Source: Azolla caroliniana
Lineage: Eukaryota > Polypodiophyta
Assembly: GCA_043228905.1 (NCBI GenBank)
Contig: JBHGNT010000004.1
Span: 23,870,001-23,934,000, forward strand
Length of the DNA stretch: 64,000 nt
Direction: 5' to 3'
Shown here one piece after another: positions 1-11,889 of the stretch. Position 1 is the stretch's first letter. Every line of letters begins with the position of its first letter. The translations under genes and the position numbers were made by a program. The notes under the pieces were generated by a model that made no database searches, had not been told where the DNA came from, and worked only from the letters and a program-made list of their open reading frames with translations.

Positions 1-3000
1 TCTCCCACATCAGTGGTCCTCTGGCATTGGGAATAACAAATCTTATCAATAAATCATTGGAAAATTATGAGGTGAAAATGCAAAAACGTGTAATGTAAAA
101 CTGGTAGAAAACTCGCCTACTATCTTTCCTTTAAAAATTATGAGGTAGTCAGACAGTCCGAAACTCAATAGCTGCAACTATTATAGCCTTGCAAAACAAT
201 ATTGTGTATATGTGTATGGATGTGCATGTGTAGACTACTATCTCTCCTTTGAAATCTAAATGAGACAGTAACTTAACGAAGACAGGTTGCAACTAAACCT
301 GTACAACCAGTTTGTGGGGCCTACCTTGACCCATCGGGTTTGCTAATTTCAGATGTTAGATCTGGTTTCATAACAACAAAGTGTTTCCATCCATTGAAAC
401 TGCCTGCAAGTTCAACAACTGAACCCTCGCCCCAGTACTCTACTTGCACCTGATAAGAGACATCAAAAGGAGAACACCAAAATGTCACCAATCTATCAGA
501 CATCATCACAGGTTTTTTGCACCGTTTTCTGCTGTCATGGTTTCGTAAAAAGTGACCCTTATGTTACAACTATGTCAAAGATAAAGGCAAGATTCAGACT
601 TGTTTCAAGCTTGCTAGTGCTCGATCTGCTGACCTCAATCGAATATCCTTCTCCAAAACAACTTGCTGTGCTTGTGCCACCTCTACTGCAGCCTTTGCTT
701 GAACCAGAGCTAACTGGGCCTGAAAATAAGTAGTACATTATTAAGCAGATTACTAATAGAGGGTTATCAACATAGCAATTGTCAATGTTCATGCAAGTTA
801 AGGACAAATTGTTTCAACCAGGTGGATCAATCTAGCAATCATAGCAACCACATATCAGATCTTGCCCAATGTCTAGCAGACACTCAAAGGATGTTGGATT
901 CTTGCCAGTTCTCAATTGGTTGCAAAGAAATATAGGGTACGTGAAAAATCCAAAACTTGGACATAGAAATAAGAGTTTTAGGTTTTCAACAAGAAGTATA
1001 TATCTCTTGTAGGCATGCTTCTGGATCCATACACACAGAACTGAATGCTCAATCAGTTGAAACCAGTCGATGAATTCTTCTATTTTCAAATTCTATTTAA
1101 TAATAGTAAAAATACACACTTATTGACATGTGCTATGTTAATCCTTGTGGTAACTGTGTTCTTCTACTTTCAGAAGAATTATGACAAGAGCTTGATTGCA
1201 ATGCTTCACACATGATATCTCATTGTGAAAAACTAGAACACAAAGATGTGACTTGACCAGATTATAATACATGAATATTGTTGTTTCACAGAGTGTTGCA
1301 CCATTAAGAGCTGATTCACAAAATTATTTATTTATACGTTATAAAACTTCTTTTATATAAAGAAAATCACACAGATTTTGTCATTCTAAGCTGATGGCTA
1401 GAAGGCAGAAAACGAAACACAAAAATCTATGCAATATTTAATTTTCTTTGACGGAAGTGGAAGTTAACAACATAGAATGCATGTTTCCCTTACCTTTGCT
1501 TCCTCTAGCTCTCTTGACATTTCAGCCAGTTCCCGCTCTTTGTCTCTCTGAGTAATTGAAAATACCATTAAGAAAATTTGGTTACTTGGTAGCATGAAAA
1601 TGTGTGTCTACAAATACATACCAGATCAGATTTGATTCTCTGCAGTTCTATTTCAATTTCCAGCCTAGAAAACGGAGCTCCCACATTTGTCTTTGAGAGA
1701 AAATTGAAAAATTAGATTCTTCAGACCAAAAAACTATCTTGGTAATCAACAATGCCACAAATCCAGAAGCATTGCCTTCAGAAAAATCATGAAGTATGGC
1801 TTACTTCATGATAAAATATGATTGATAGGATCCTTACCATATGTAGATCTTGTGATCTGGTTTGTTCTTTCACAAGCTCATTAGATTGATAATTGGAGTT
1901 TTTACTTGCACTCATCCTGAGACAAGAATATTATGCTTCATTCAACATCATCAGATGCATTTGCTATTCCAAAATGTATGGTATGTCTGCACTTTAGAAC
2001 ATATAGCATGAAATGGAATGATACTTTAGGAATGGCAACAGCTTTGCTCGTAGTTTTGCAGCTTTCTCAATAGCGACAGCTTCAGAGCTCCTTGCTTCAT
2101 TCCATGTTTCTCCATTCTCCTCCTCATCACTCGAGTCTTCATATAAATTATTTTCTTCCTCCTCCTCTTCTTCTTCTTCTTCTTCTTCTTCCTCCTCCTC
2201 ATCTGAGATTACTGTAGTTACAACACTTATATTTAATATCACACGAAAGACATTATATAGCAACAAGAATAAAGATATGTCATCTTTCATCCATTCACCT
2301 TGACTGTGATCAAGATGTCCTATTTTGACAAATTCGGCTGCTGCTCTTTGAAGCAAACTTTCATCTACTATGCTTCCCATCAAGCTTCCATTTGATGAAT
2401 ATGATGTCTCTATCCCGGTTTTCAGAAAGCTATCTTGTTTTTCGTCTATTGATTTCTGTGAAACGCATAGAGGATTGTTCCATTTGTCAGTATCATCTGA
2501 ATTGACTACTTGTTCACTTTGTTCGATGTCGATGTTTGTGGTTGTGGACAAGCCATCTAAATTGGTGGAATTAGGAGATGCATTGATTTCCTCTTCCCTG
2601 GTGAGACTAGATATTATCTTCGGATCATTGTTCAATAGCCCATTTATAGCTTTATAGCCACGCCTCCTTACTATCTTCGCAAGATCCTCTCTGCACCACA
2701 AAGCTCATTTCATTTCAAATAGTGTACCTTCGATGCTTATGAGGGGTTGTAGTTTTAATATCCTCTTTTAGTAGCAGTAGTTAGAATCTGAACTAGTATA
2801 CCTACTGTTCACATAGTGAGCATTTCAAATGATGCACCTTACGTACCTAGTACGAAAGCATTTCAAATAATGCATCTCGCAGGCCTAGTGCTATTAGTAC
2901 GCATTCCAATAAATGCACCTTCCATACCTACCAATAGTAGTAGAATTCTAAATAATGCCCCTACCAGCAGCAGTAATAATCAAACGAAGCAAGCCTGTCT

Positions 3001-3878
3001 TGTACGTATGTTCCAAGGCTAAAGTACACATCATAAGAAGACTTACAACATAGAAATGCAGGCAGGGAATGTTGCGCACACCTGCCACGGTTTGCAAGCT
3101 CCTTGGTAGGAGGGACTTTGTCCAGAGGAAGCCCTTGAGAAGATAAGAAGAGCTGAAGATCTGCACGAAGGTCTTCATCCGTGATCTTTGGAGCTCTTTT
3201 TCGATCACCATTAGTAGTAGTAGTAGTAGTACTAGTACTATTGCTACTCTGTTTCCTGAAAAAAGAAATACAAGAACTAAATATGCAAATGCAAGGTCGA
3301 GAAGACAGAGACAAATTTTTTAAGGATGACAGGAAAAACCTTCGAAATACCCCCCTGAGCTTTTCTTCGTTTTGCTAAAACCCCTTATGTTTTCGTTACC
3401 TCCCAAAAAGCTCATTAGTCAATTGTGGAATGACATTATCCTTTTTTACTGAACTATATGGTTAACTGAAGCCTTTTTTTATCTCTTTCCTGGGGCATTT
3501 GCAAGAAAGTAACGAGAATTTAGGGGGTGTTTAAAGAAAAACTAGTGGGGGTACTCCGGATTCATTCCCGAAAATGTATACTCCGCTACCCACATGTCTA
3601 TCACTAAAATGATACCTGCTCTGTTGCGCTTTGGATTCTGAATTGGAGCAAAAGACGATGGATTTGAGTGATGATGACGACCAAGAAGAAGACGAAACTT
3701 TGAGGTGTTGATGAGAGAAGCAGACATGGTGGACATACGTCGTCTTCTTTAAAAACTCCCAGTTGCGAGAGAGAAGAAGTGCAGAATCTCTAGAAGCGTC
3801 AGAGAATGATGGCCATTTGTTCTGCGGGCAAGAAATCGAGCATTCAACCATCTGTAGAGTGCATAGATGTCCCATCAA
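1..3878 (-). CDS. PTST2/PTST3-like starch-targeting protein (coiled coil + CBM48), 3' end outside window
   Basis: Exons on the minus strand, read from splice signals and frame: 3878-3616, 3255-3082, 2690-2299, 2202-2025, 1916-1838, 1690-1622, 1547-1494, 719-600, 449-325; all junctions keep frame, giving 484 codons before the edge. The N-terminus is Ser-rich (VSSSSWSSSSLKSIVFCSNS) and looks like a chloroplast transit peptide. Residues from exons 2/3 give ELANRGRREDLAKIVRRRGY, a signature I associate with PTST2/PTST3 (rice FLO6). An acidic run of about 16 Glu follows, then Glu/Lys-rich coiled-coil exons (RDKERELAEMSRELEEAK; VLEKDIRLRSADRALASLKQ), then the start of a carbohydrate-binding module (YWGEGSVVELAGSFNGWKHF). 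Known family role: plastid protein delivering malto-oligosaccharide/starch synthase for granule initiation. The start at 3878 is the first ATG of the only frame that splices cleanly; M10 (3851) is possible. Positions 1-324 are intron; the rest of CBM48 lies to the left. PTST2 versus PTST3 is not resolved. Confidence 0.85.
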
Positions 3879-5402
3879 ACGCGCCGAGACTCTCTCTGGC
3901 TATGTCTCTGTCTCTGTTTCTGGGTCTGTGTATGTATGTATCTGTGTGTTATGTGGTTGGGGGTGAGGTGAGAGGATTTGAACCTCACACCTGTTCTGTT
4001 GAAGAGAAGGCCTTTATGTTCAAATTCAGAACTCCATGCTTCATTTGGGCCACACCCACTAAATTCATTCATTGATTCAGATTGCAAGCACCAAATTTGG
4101 CGCTCTCGCCCATACCCATCCATGTAACACAGTTCGGTGTCGGCAACGGCTCAGCTCAAGCCTGAACCGAACCGTTTGCGTATGCGGCACCATGTCACGG
4201 TTAGGAGCCCATTAACTGGACTTGAGCTCGGTTTGGAATGACTCAAGCCGAACCAAGCCGTTTTGGGCCAACCCGGTTAAAGGCTTAACCGACTTGGCTA
4301 AACTGCTTAAGCCAAAACCGAACCTGGCCTTGTTAATGTCGATGCTCCATAACAAATGTTAATGGCACATATTGTCAGATGTCACATGAATACATTCGAT
4401 GCAATCCTCGCTGCTTGTCTGGCCTCATGTTGTATCTCTGCCACAAAATTAATTGAGCTAATGTCAGATCAACATGTGCCCGTTGCTAGTTGCAAGTTTA
4501 TATCAATTTCGTCTTGTACGTATGGAGTTTATATCAATGTCATGTGATGCTTCCTTTGTGCAAATATAAACGCTCTAATTGGTTTGTGATATATGGCGTA
4601 AAGAACACTACCATTGTACCCAAGGAAGGTCCAAGACATTATGTGTCAAAACCACAATTGGTTGCATTTCGTGAATGTAGCAATGGATTAAGAAAGGGAA
4701 CATGTTATCAATACTATAATGGAGAGCCATAAATATCATATGGCGATCATAAACGACAATTCATTGAACTTATGAGGGTAGAGTTTGACTCTTCGCAAAT
4801 TTCTCTAGAATAAGACTCATTTATTTTCTTCATATTCAAGCTACACATTTAAAAACAATAGATTCCCTCTTGTAGATATAATATTAAAAGAGGGAAGGCT
4901 CATTTATAGTATTTTTTAACATTTTGTGGTCCACATTTAATATGAATGCAGTATATTCTTTACAATACATCTACCAAAATCATTGCCCGATCGGTTTGAG
5001 TAATGATTGTCTCTTTCTTTTCTTTGTGATGGGCAATTGTAGTTATTATTTATGTTGTACAAAAGTTAGAAAACAATCCCATCTCCAACAAAGAACATGA
5101 AGAGATGGATAATGCACTTCAAAATGGCAATTAAAGATTAACACATTCCAAATGCTAAAAAATGACTTTTAAGTGGAAGGCACTCATATGCCCTTTGCCA
5201 GTATGTGGGTGATTGGTGAGCACACACTCTTTGTTAGAGCACATGGATGATGTGCAACCGTCATGCATTCTTTGTAGGTGAAAGAGAGAGAGAGAGAGCC
5301 ATAATGTGAATACATATTCTTTAGTTGTGTGTGTGTGTGCACTCTTTGCTAAAGCATGTAGCTTTCTCCTCAAACATGTCAAGTTTGTGCACCAAAACAG
5401 AT
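3879..5402. other. Upstream spacer of the PTST-like gene with a CCGAACC-rich patch
   Basis: No supported gene. 4130-4330 is a GC-richer patch full of CCGAACC / AACCGG / AGCCGAACC variants; a related stretch (AGGCTTGAACCGAGCCGG at about 55088) lies just upstream of the epimerase gene. At about 3975 the minus strand has GGTTCAAATCC, resembling a pol III B box, but no convincing A box. Short (AG)n and (GT)n tracts lie at 5283-5300 and 5326-5340. Confidence 0.4.
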
Positions 5403-6640
5403 TGGAGTTTGGTTGTCTCCGATTATGTTTGTAATTTGAACTCCTCAAAGGCTTGGGTGGATATGATCATGTGGTCTTTGTTATTAATTTTAGCTTTCTA
5501 CTGAAGCATGTTCTTCTTCAAGTGCCCCTAGATCGTGCATTTGGCATATGCATTTTGTTTAAGTCAATGCATTGTTTTGAGATCAAATTCGTTAAATCTT
5601 TATTTGGCAAATGACTTATTGTGGGTGCATAATGTATCAACGTCTTTGTCCAACAAAACTTTAGATTTTGCCACCATTGTAAGGATGTGTTGTGTCTTGT
5701 GAATGAGCTAGTTTACTATAAACATATCGTGTCTTGTAAATATTTATAGGTCATATGTTACAACACTATGCTCCTTCCATGAACACATAGGTCATCTTTG
5801 CTTCTCTAGCATGCATTTGGTGTAGTGCAAATACATGGGTAAGCTATTGAGCATGTTGATGAGATGTGATAAGTATGTGTTTTAGCATGGTGCATCAACG
5901 GAGACACTTGTACACAATGCTCATACCTCATCATTGTAGGGATAAAATTGAGAAAATGTAAACTTGGCGAGGACTTGTAATTAGTAAAATTTGAAATACC
6001 AAGGGATTTAGGGTGCACTTGATCATTAAGTTAGCTAGTTGGTTAGCCATCCCTCTTGATCCTTGCTAGTTCGTCTTAATGTACATTGGTCACCTAGAAG
6101 CAATCAACAAAGCAAGTGAAGAAGTTTGTGCGAGTGAATTATTGGCATGGAAGAGTCATTAGACAATATAGGTAACAATGTGATGTTGCATTCAACACAT
6201 TGGGTGAATAACAATAATGGGTTTTTTAACTTTAGCATTTTTTCTTTCATAATCTATTAAAGTCGGGGCTGCCTAGCACTAGAGCAAGGGAATCAATGAC
6301 ATCTTGGTGTTTCTCAAAAACAAGAATACCTTGAGGAGTTATTTCAATCAATTACCAACTAGAAGGAACATTGTTATCTCTATGAAAACAAGCTTTGGAA
6401 GCACCTCAAATTCCTTCAAAAGGACGAAAGATTAGTTTCACCACATAATTTATGTCACTTAATTAGGTGCGCCGCATGATTCAAATACAACCAATTCCTT
6501 TTAGTATATATTTCATTCTCTCACACACACATCAAACATAACACATATCTAGTGTTAATCAAAACATTAATTACTTTTACAATGATCAATCACTAAACAT
6601 TGTAGTGCAACACTAATTACAATTACATGACAACCTTAAG
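5403..6640. repeat. Left copy of a dispersed duplication (partner 23742-24955)
   Basis: Non-coding sequence that aligns along its length with 23742-24955, for example the shared runs GCCCCTAGATCGTGCATTTG, CTCCTTCCATGAACACATAG and GAACATTG. The two copies differ by many small indels, mostly 2-6 bp insertions in the right copy, plus one right-copy loss of about 35-40 bp between two GTGTCTTGT direct repeats (left copy around 5691-5737). I see no gene in it. Confidence 0.75.
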
Positions 6641-8646
6641 TACATCAATTAACATGTTCGCGTTCACAAGTGGAAGGATCGCACATAAATGGAAGGATAA
6701 GGAATATTCCATCTGATTTTGGGGTTTATATACCCATTTCACAAAACACAATGATACCAGTATTGCACATTCTCAAAAATTCATTGGAAAAGCTTAAAAA
6801 TCCACTATTTCATAAAGTTGGAAAGATGCCAAATTTAGGCTCTAATCCAAAAGTAACAACGTTTATTTTCTCGGAAAAACAAGTAATGTATTTTATAACA
6901 AACAATCTTCATACGAAGCGATAGATTTCAAAATATAACCTTTATGTCATTCGAGTATTACAAATTGCGACTTTATTACAATTTGATACCAAATTTACAT
7001 TCAAGAGTTTAGGATTTATAGAAATTACTCATTTCGTGATCTAGAATCGCTACTATAAGTAATATACAAGGCTAATTGTTCCTTGTCATCTTCGGATGTA
7101 CCTATTACACAATTGTCTTCATCTAAAACCAAATGCTATGATTCCAAATTATGTGTTGACGATCTTGTTTGCCTTCGACTTGAGACCCCTTGTAGAATCA
7201 GGAATTACTAATTTCTCCTTTATAACATCTATTGTCGACTTCCTCAAACGCCCAACTTTTGTTAGTGTAAAGTCGTAAACAATAATATCCATCTCACTAA
7301 TGTTACGGCATGACATGTTACAAATGTTTTTCCCCTTGACCTTGGACATTCCATCATGTTTAACACATACTTGCCTATAATGACATTTTTGCTTCTAGTG
7401 TTGTACCAATGCACCTTTATAGAATGGATTTGATTTAGGTTATCATGCATCACCACATCCAAAACCTTACCAATCCAAAATTGGTGCCCCAACTCATTAT
7501 CATCAGCAGGTGTAGCAATTAACATCCTCACCTTGAGTTCTTGCAAGTTTCCTTACCACCTAGATTCAACTGTTTTTGTCATCCTTGGTCCAACATAAAT
7601 GTCTCTTTGTTGTGGATGGAGCAAGTTGTCATTAATCACATTAGGTGCAAGAAGAGGAGTCTGAGAATCATGAGAGTGTTGTATAGACCATGTGAAGGGG
7701 ATTTGCACGGTCCATGTATTGAGGATACAAATTACAATTATCAACAAATTTTTCTTGATCTTAAATTAAAGAACACATCCCACCATGATGTATCTCGTTC
7801 ACCAACATACTTCTTTGCATTATCAATGTGATTGCATTTGTCTTGTAAGGCTTACATCCAGAAGTCCTTCTGATGATCAACCAACTCATTGTGCACTACC
7901 TTTTTAGTCTCAATTGGCATTTGTTTTGCACCATAAATAGTAGTAGAAGGCATATGAAGTAGAAACTGACATATTCTGCCTTTTGGCTCCCATCGGGGGG
8001 AAGATGAAATTTACTGCTTTGCATATAGATAATTTTTCTTTATTAAGAAAACGTGATTGAAGTTTTATATTATTTAATGGAGCTAAAACTTTGGCATTTC
8101 ACTCCCCACCATTTGAGATGTATCTCTTGAAGTCATATATCTCCTTCAAGTGTTGTACATATGGACATGGCGCGTATATACATCACAAATGATGTCGAAT
8201 AGCTTAGGTAAGGTGAAAGCATCATATCGTGATAACTGCTTGGAGAAAGTGTTGAACATATGATTGATATGGTCATGTTGTGACCAACCAATGGAAAATT
8301 AATTTTCACTTTCCTAAAGACTCATTGGTTCACGAACATACTTAAATAACCGAATATTGTTGAAATTCTTGTTCTCCTGAGCATGATTGTCCAATTGAAT
8401 ATACAGAACTGGTGGCTAGGGTTGCCCCAAGACATCAAAACCATTTGAATCACAATGACTGTTAAATTAGGGTCATTGTGAACATTTGGGTAAGTAATGA
8501 GGACGTGAGGCTTAACAATCCCATTATATGCCAAACAACCCACCAAGTGCATCTAAACGAGACATTCATTGTTGACGTCTTTAGGAAGCCTTTTAAGGTG
8601 AGGTAAATACGTCTTCTTTTGGTCCAGTCCATCTATGGTGCTCATT
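6641..8646. other. Spacer present only in the left duplication copy; degenerate ORF fragment inside
   Basis: This 2-kb stretch has no counterpart in the right copy, where the sequence matching 6.6 kb joins directly to that matching 8.65 kb. It is either an insertion here or a deletion there. Its only coding-like part is the minus strand at 7149-7546 (separate entry). The remainder (6641-7148, 7547-8646) is AT-rich with no supported gene. Confidence 0.4.
7149..7546 (-). pseudogene. Degenerate ORF fragment, possibly transposon-derived
   Basis: Two minus-strand frames follow each other. 7546-7262 contains HQFWIGKVLDVVMHDNLNQI then IKVHWYNTRSKNVIIGKYVL. 7349-7149 contains MDIIVYDFTLTKVGRLRKST. 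Read as one decayed protein across a frameshift, the fragment has a WIGKV...IKVHWY core that reminds me of BAH-like modules found with plant DNA transposons, but I cannot name the family with confidence. No start context, no catalytic residues and no neighbouring transposase part are visible. Confidence 0.3.
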
Positions 8647-8972
8647 ATTATTATCCAATACAACATGGTGAGTTGTAGACCAAGTTTGATGTCCTCTCGC
8701 ACCTAGTGGTGGCTACAACATCCATGACAACCACATCAAGCGCTTGCGTCTGAGACAACCCCCTTGATACTATATCAAATAATTGGGCTACCCCCACTTG
8801 AAAATGCACATGAGAGCTCATAACCAATACCACCAATGTGGCAAACTTGGTCGCTAGTTTTCATCATCAAAAGCCATGCAAGCCAATCCCAACACAACCT
8901 AGTGTCACAATAGTGTTAAGATTTGAGGAGGAGACGATGGTCACATCCTCACACCAACATGTCATGGTCACA
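8647..8972. repeat. Left copy of duplication, segment upstream of the solo-LTR insertion
   Basis: Aligns with 24960-25255 (shared start ATTATTATCCAATACAACAT and the run around CACCAACATGTCATGGTCACA). It ends exactly where the LTR insertion begins, so the right copy preserves the empty site. Confidence 0.75.
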
Positions 8973-9981
8973 TTGTCGTGAAGATCCGTCACTACGCGTG
9001 GATCGTGAGGCGGAACCGCCGGGGTTCTGGACCAGAAGGATTTAGAGTCGATACAAGCTTTGGCGAGAAAGTACTTAAGATAGATTGGGAAAAAGAGAAG
9101 TTGAGATTACACGATTGAGAGAGATTGATTGAACTTTTAACTTTAGATTTAAGAAACAAGTTACACGATCAATTTGATAATGAATTTCTTCCTCTTAATT
9201 TTTATAAAAAAAACTGTGTTTTTTCTCCTCCCCCTTCCCTCTTTTATAGATGCTCTCATGCATATGGTGCATGTGAGGGTACAAGACATGCATAAATTGC
9301 ATGTTTGCCATTTGGCGCTTATGTATTACATGTGGTGCATGATAACCATGTTACTCATTTTAGTTCTCATGTATGAGAATTTACATGAAAAAGTACAATG
9401 ATAGAAATATAATTTCAACTAAATAGCATGGCTTAATGGTAAGCCAATTGACTCCTAACTTGGAGGTGCAAGGTTCGAATCCTTACTTGCCCTCCTTGTA
9501 TATGTAAATATGTATATATATTTATATATTTATTTATCTAGTCGCCGGATACCGTCGCCGGATGCCGTCGGATCCCCGGCTCCATCGCCGGTCCGGTTTT
9601 GGTTGGCCAAAACCCTTTACAAGTAGCTAGCCCATCTCCACTCTTAGTTCAAGTTACCTTGAACTCTCTATGCTCCACACATAGACACAAAGATAATATC
9701 TTTTGCTCCACGTTATATATGATGAGAGCTGTATTTGTCGTGCCTATGTGGGATATCTCACAATTTTCTCCTTTCCTTTTACAAACTTTATACCCTCATA
9801 TCTTGACATTTAGTTGTCCGTTTCTCGTGTAATAAAGTGCATTCGAAACCTCCATCATTTTGTACTTAGATATTAAATCTATTTAAAATGTTATCTTTAC
9901 AATTATTGTACTACGTGATTCATACTCGATTTCGTACGTTTTATAGGATTTTCACACTATTGCCGAAAATCTTCACGACAA
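8973..9981 (-). mobile_element. Solo LTR (Ty3/gypsy-like) with inverted termini and target-site duplication
   Basis: The element starts TGTCGTGAAGAT and ends ATCTTCACGACA on the + strand, a perfect 12-bp inverted terminus obeying TG..CA. Flanks are ACAT on the left and ACGT on the right; the paralogous right copy at about 25252-25265 reads GGTCACATACCAATAG with nothing inserted, so a 4-bp target duplication with one mismatch is inferred. Near its left end the + strand has ACTACGCGTG, GAGGCGGAACCGCCGGGGTT and TGGACC, closely matching 17132-17184 next to the gag element, so it is an LTR of a related family in minus orientation. A tRNA-like module and a GC-rich CGCCGGAT patch (9541-9600) lie inside. 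No internal coding region is present. Confidence 0.7.
9425..9493 (+). other. tRNA-like A-box/B-box module inside the solo LTR
   Basis: TGGCTTAATGGTAAGCC (9429-9445) forms a D-arm-like hairpin (GGCT/AGCC) and fits a pol III A box; GGTTCGAATCC (9472-9482) is a near-perfect B box within a T-arm (AAGG/CCTT). The anticodon arm is only partly paired and the acceptor stem does not close, so this is not called a functional tRNA. A tRNA-derived SINE head or captured pol III promoter is more likely. Related modules occur at 17978-18045, 28650-28705 and 31357-31411. Confidence 0.5.
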
Positions 9982-10525
9982 CGTACCAATAGAGTGTCAC
10001 ATGCATGCAAGTCAATGATTTTGTTTCCTTTAGTGTTCGACATGCCATCAAAGGGCCAACTGCATGCGCATTACTTGAGTTATTAAGACATTCATCGAGC
10101 ACTTCTACATCACTTGTGTCTATTAGCATTCCACGTACTATACTCAAGAGGCCATGCGCTTGCTCAATGATGTGTGTTTCTTGTCATTCCATGCACATAT
10201 TTGGGTATAAAACCACACTCATATTTCCTTCTACTTGGCAATAAGTTGATATTATTGTTTCAGTTCCATTTCTACCGTTGTAACCATAAGTTAATGATCA
10301 CAAAATTTGAAGAAGAATGGGTTTTGCAAAATAGTAAACATATGATTTTAAGCATGTGAGGGATATTTACTTTTGAATGAAGGACACAAGGTGATGTATG
10401 TAACTTTGAGGGATATGGAAGATAGGGTCAATATAATTACCCTCTACAATAAGAGGGACAATTATGATTTAATTTCTGTGAAAATGATAATTTAGAGAAT
10501 ATTGTGCTTTAAACTTGAAGAAAAT
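9982..10525. repeat. Left copy of duplication, downstream of the solo LTR
   Basis: Aligns with 25260-25800 (for example ACCAATAGAGTGTCACA and TTTGGGTATAAAACCACAC). No gene is supported; the short ORFs in it are not conserved in frame between copies. Confidence 0.7.
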
Positions 10526-10559
10526 GTATAAAAGCGTGTGTTAAGCACAAAGCGAACTA

Positions 10560-11360
10560 TTCTTTCACCTTTTACTAAAGAATGCCATGTGCTCCGCCTA
10601 CCTCAAACGCCCTAACTGTTAGTGCTAATTGGCAAGATGTTAATGTGGATTGAATGAAGAAGATTTTATGTTTTTCATTAGGATGAGTGATCATGACGGT
10701 AGGGATTGAAGCATATTGACATGATGAGAGGATGAGTGATGATGGTGTGGAGGCCAAAGCAAAACATGAGGGGATGAGGAAACATTCTAGACTCATTTTG
10801 TTGTTATTTGTATAGGAATTTGGTAGTAATCAGCGAGATGGTTGATGCGGACTGAATGAAGATTTTTTTTTTTGTGATAAGGATGAGTGAAGATGGTGGG
10901 GGGGTCGAAGCCAACTATCATGAGTAAGTGAGGAAACTTTTAGACTCATTTTTTGCTGTCATTATAGGATGTTGGTGGGCATCAACGAGATGGTAAGATG
11001 GTCGGCGAGATCGAGATGTTGATGTGGAATGAATGAAGAAGATTTTAGGTTTCTCATTAGGATGAATGATGATGGTGTGACGGTAGGGATTGAAGCATAG
11101 TAACATGACAAGAGGATGAGTGATGATGGTGTGAGGGGATGAGGAAATAGTCTAGACTCATTTTGTTGTTATTTGTAGAGGAACTTGGCGCTAATCGACG
11201 AGATGGTTGATGTGGACTGAATGAAGAATTTTTTGTGATAAGGATGAGTGAAGATGGTGTGGGGGTCGAAGCATATTTTCTTGAGGTGATGAGGTTACTA
11301 TATCATTTTGTTGTTATAGGTACATGATTTGGGTGATAATCGCCGACATGGCTGATTTTA
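10560..11360. repeat. Tandem array of 140-200-bp units
   Basis: About five diverged units sharing CTCATTTTGTTGTTATTTGTA, GACGAGATGGTTGATGTGGA, CTGAATGAAGA and AAGGATGAGTGAAGATGGTG recur near 10615, 10800, 10950, 11160 and 11300. The array is absent from the right duplication copy, which instead joins the flanks through a short AACTTGNNAAATGTATAA direct repeat. No coding content is seen. Confidence 0.65.
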
Positions 11361-11889
11361 TAAGGACAACTTTGCTTGGGGAAGTCGTCCTTCTAGATGG
11401 AAAGAGAAAAAATCCATTTAGTCTAAGTTTGTGGTAGAGATGGATGATGTTAATGGAGGATGAAACATTTCTAAGGAGTGACAAGGACGATTCATTATGT
11501 GTTTATTTAATTTTCAGATTTGGGGAGTGCTTTCCTCTTTTCTTTGCTGTGGATGAGTGGAGAAAAATTGTGAAAATCTATATCACTTTGGTAGCAAGCT
11601 CTACATGTTGCTGTCATCGGCCTACATTTTTCGACACCAACCATTGGAATTCATCGACAAAGTTTGGTTCCTATTGCAGGGAGTTTGAAAGGTGGCTAAT
11701 TTTGTATGCATGTTAGAGAGATGTAACCTATTTTTGTGAACCTTGGAAGTAGGGTTGCGACATGCTTTGGAGAAGCTGACTAATCAAAATGACCAGTCAT
11801 CCATTGTCCTTAGCAAGCATTATGTGAGATATAGAATGACATCATATGATGCTAACAAACCGCATCAAAATAGAAGGAATGCTAAGCAA
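11361..11889. other. Spacer with a short unassigned ORF
   Basis: An ORF at 11444-11716 (+, 90 codons) has no recognisable domain. It sits between the tandem array and the PPR relic and could be part of the same decayed gene, but I see no PPR pattern in it. Nothing else is supported. Confidence 0.25.

Noticed and set aside
9425-9493. Functional tRNA gene
   Set aside because: B box is excellent, but acceptor and anticodon stems do not close; reported as tRNA-like only.
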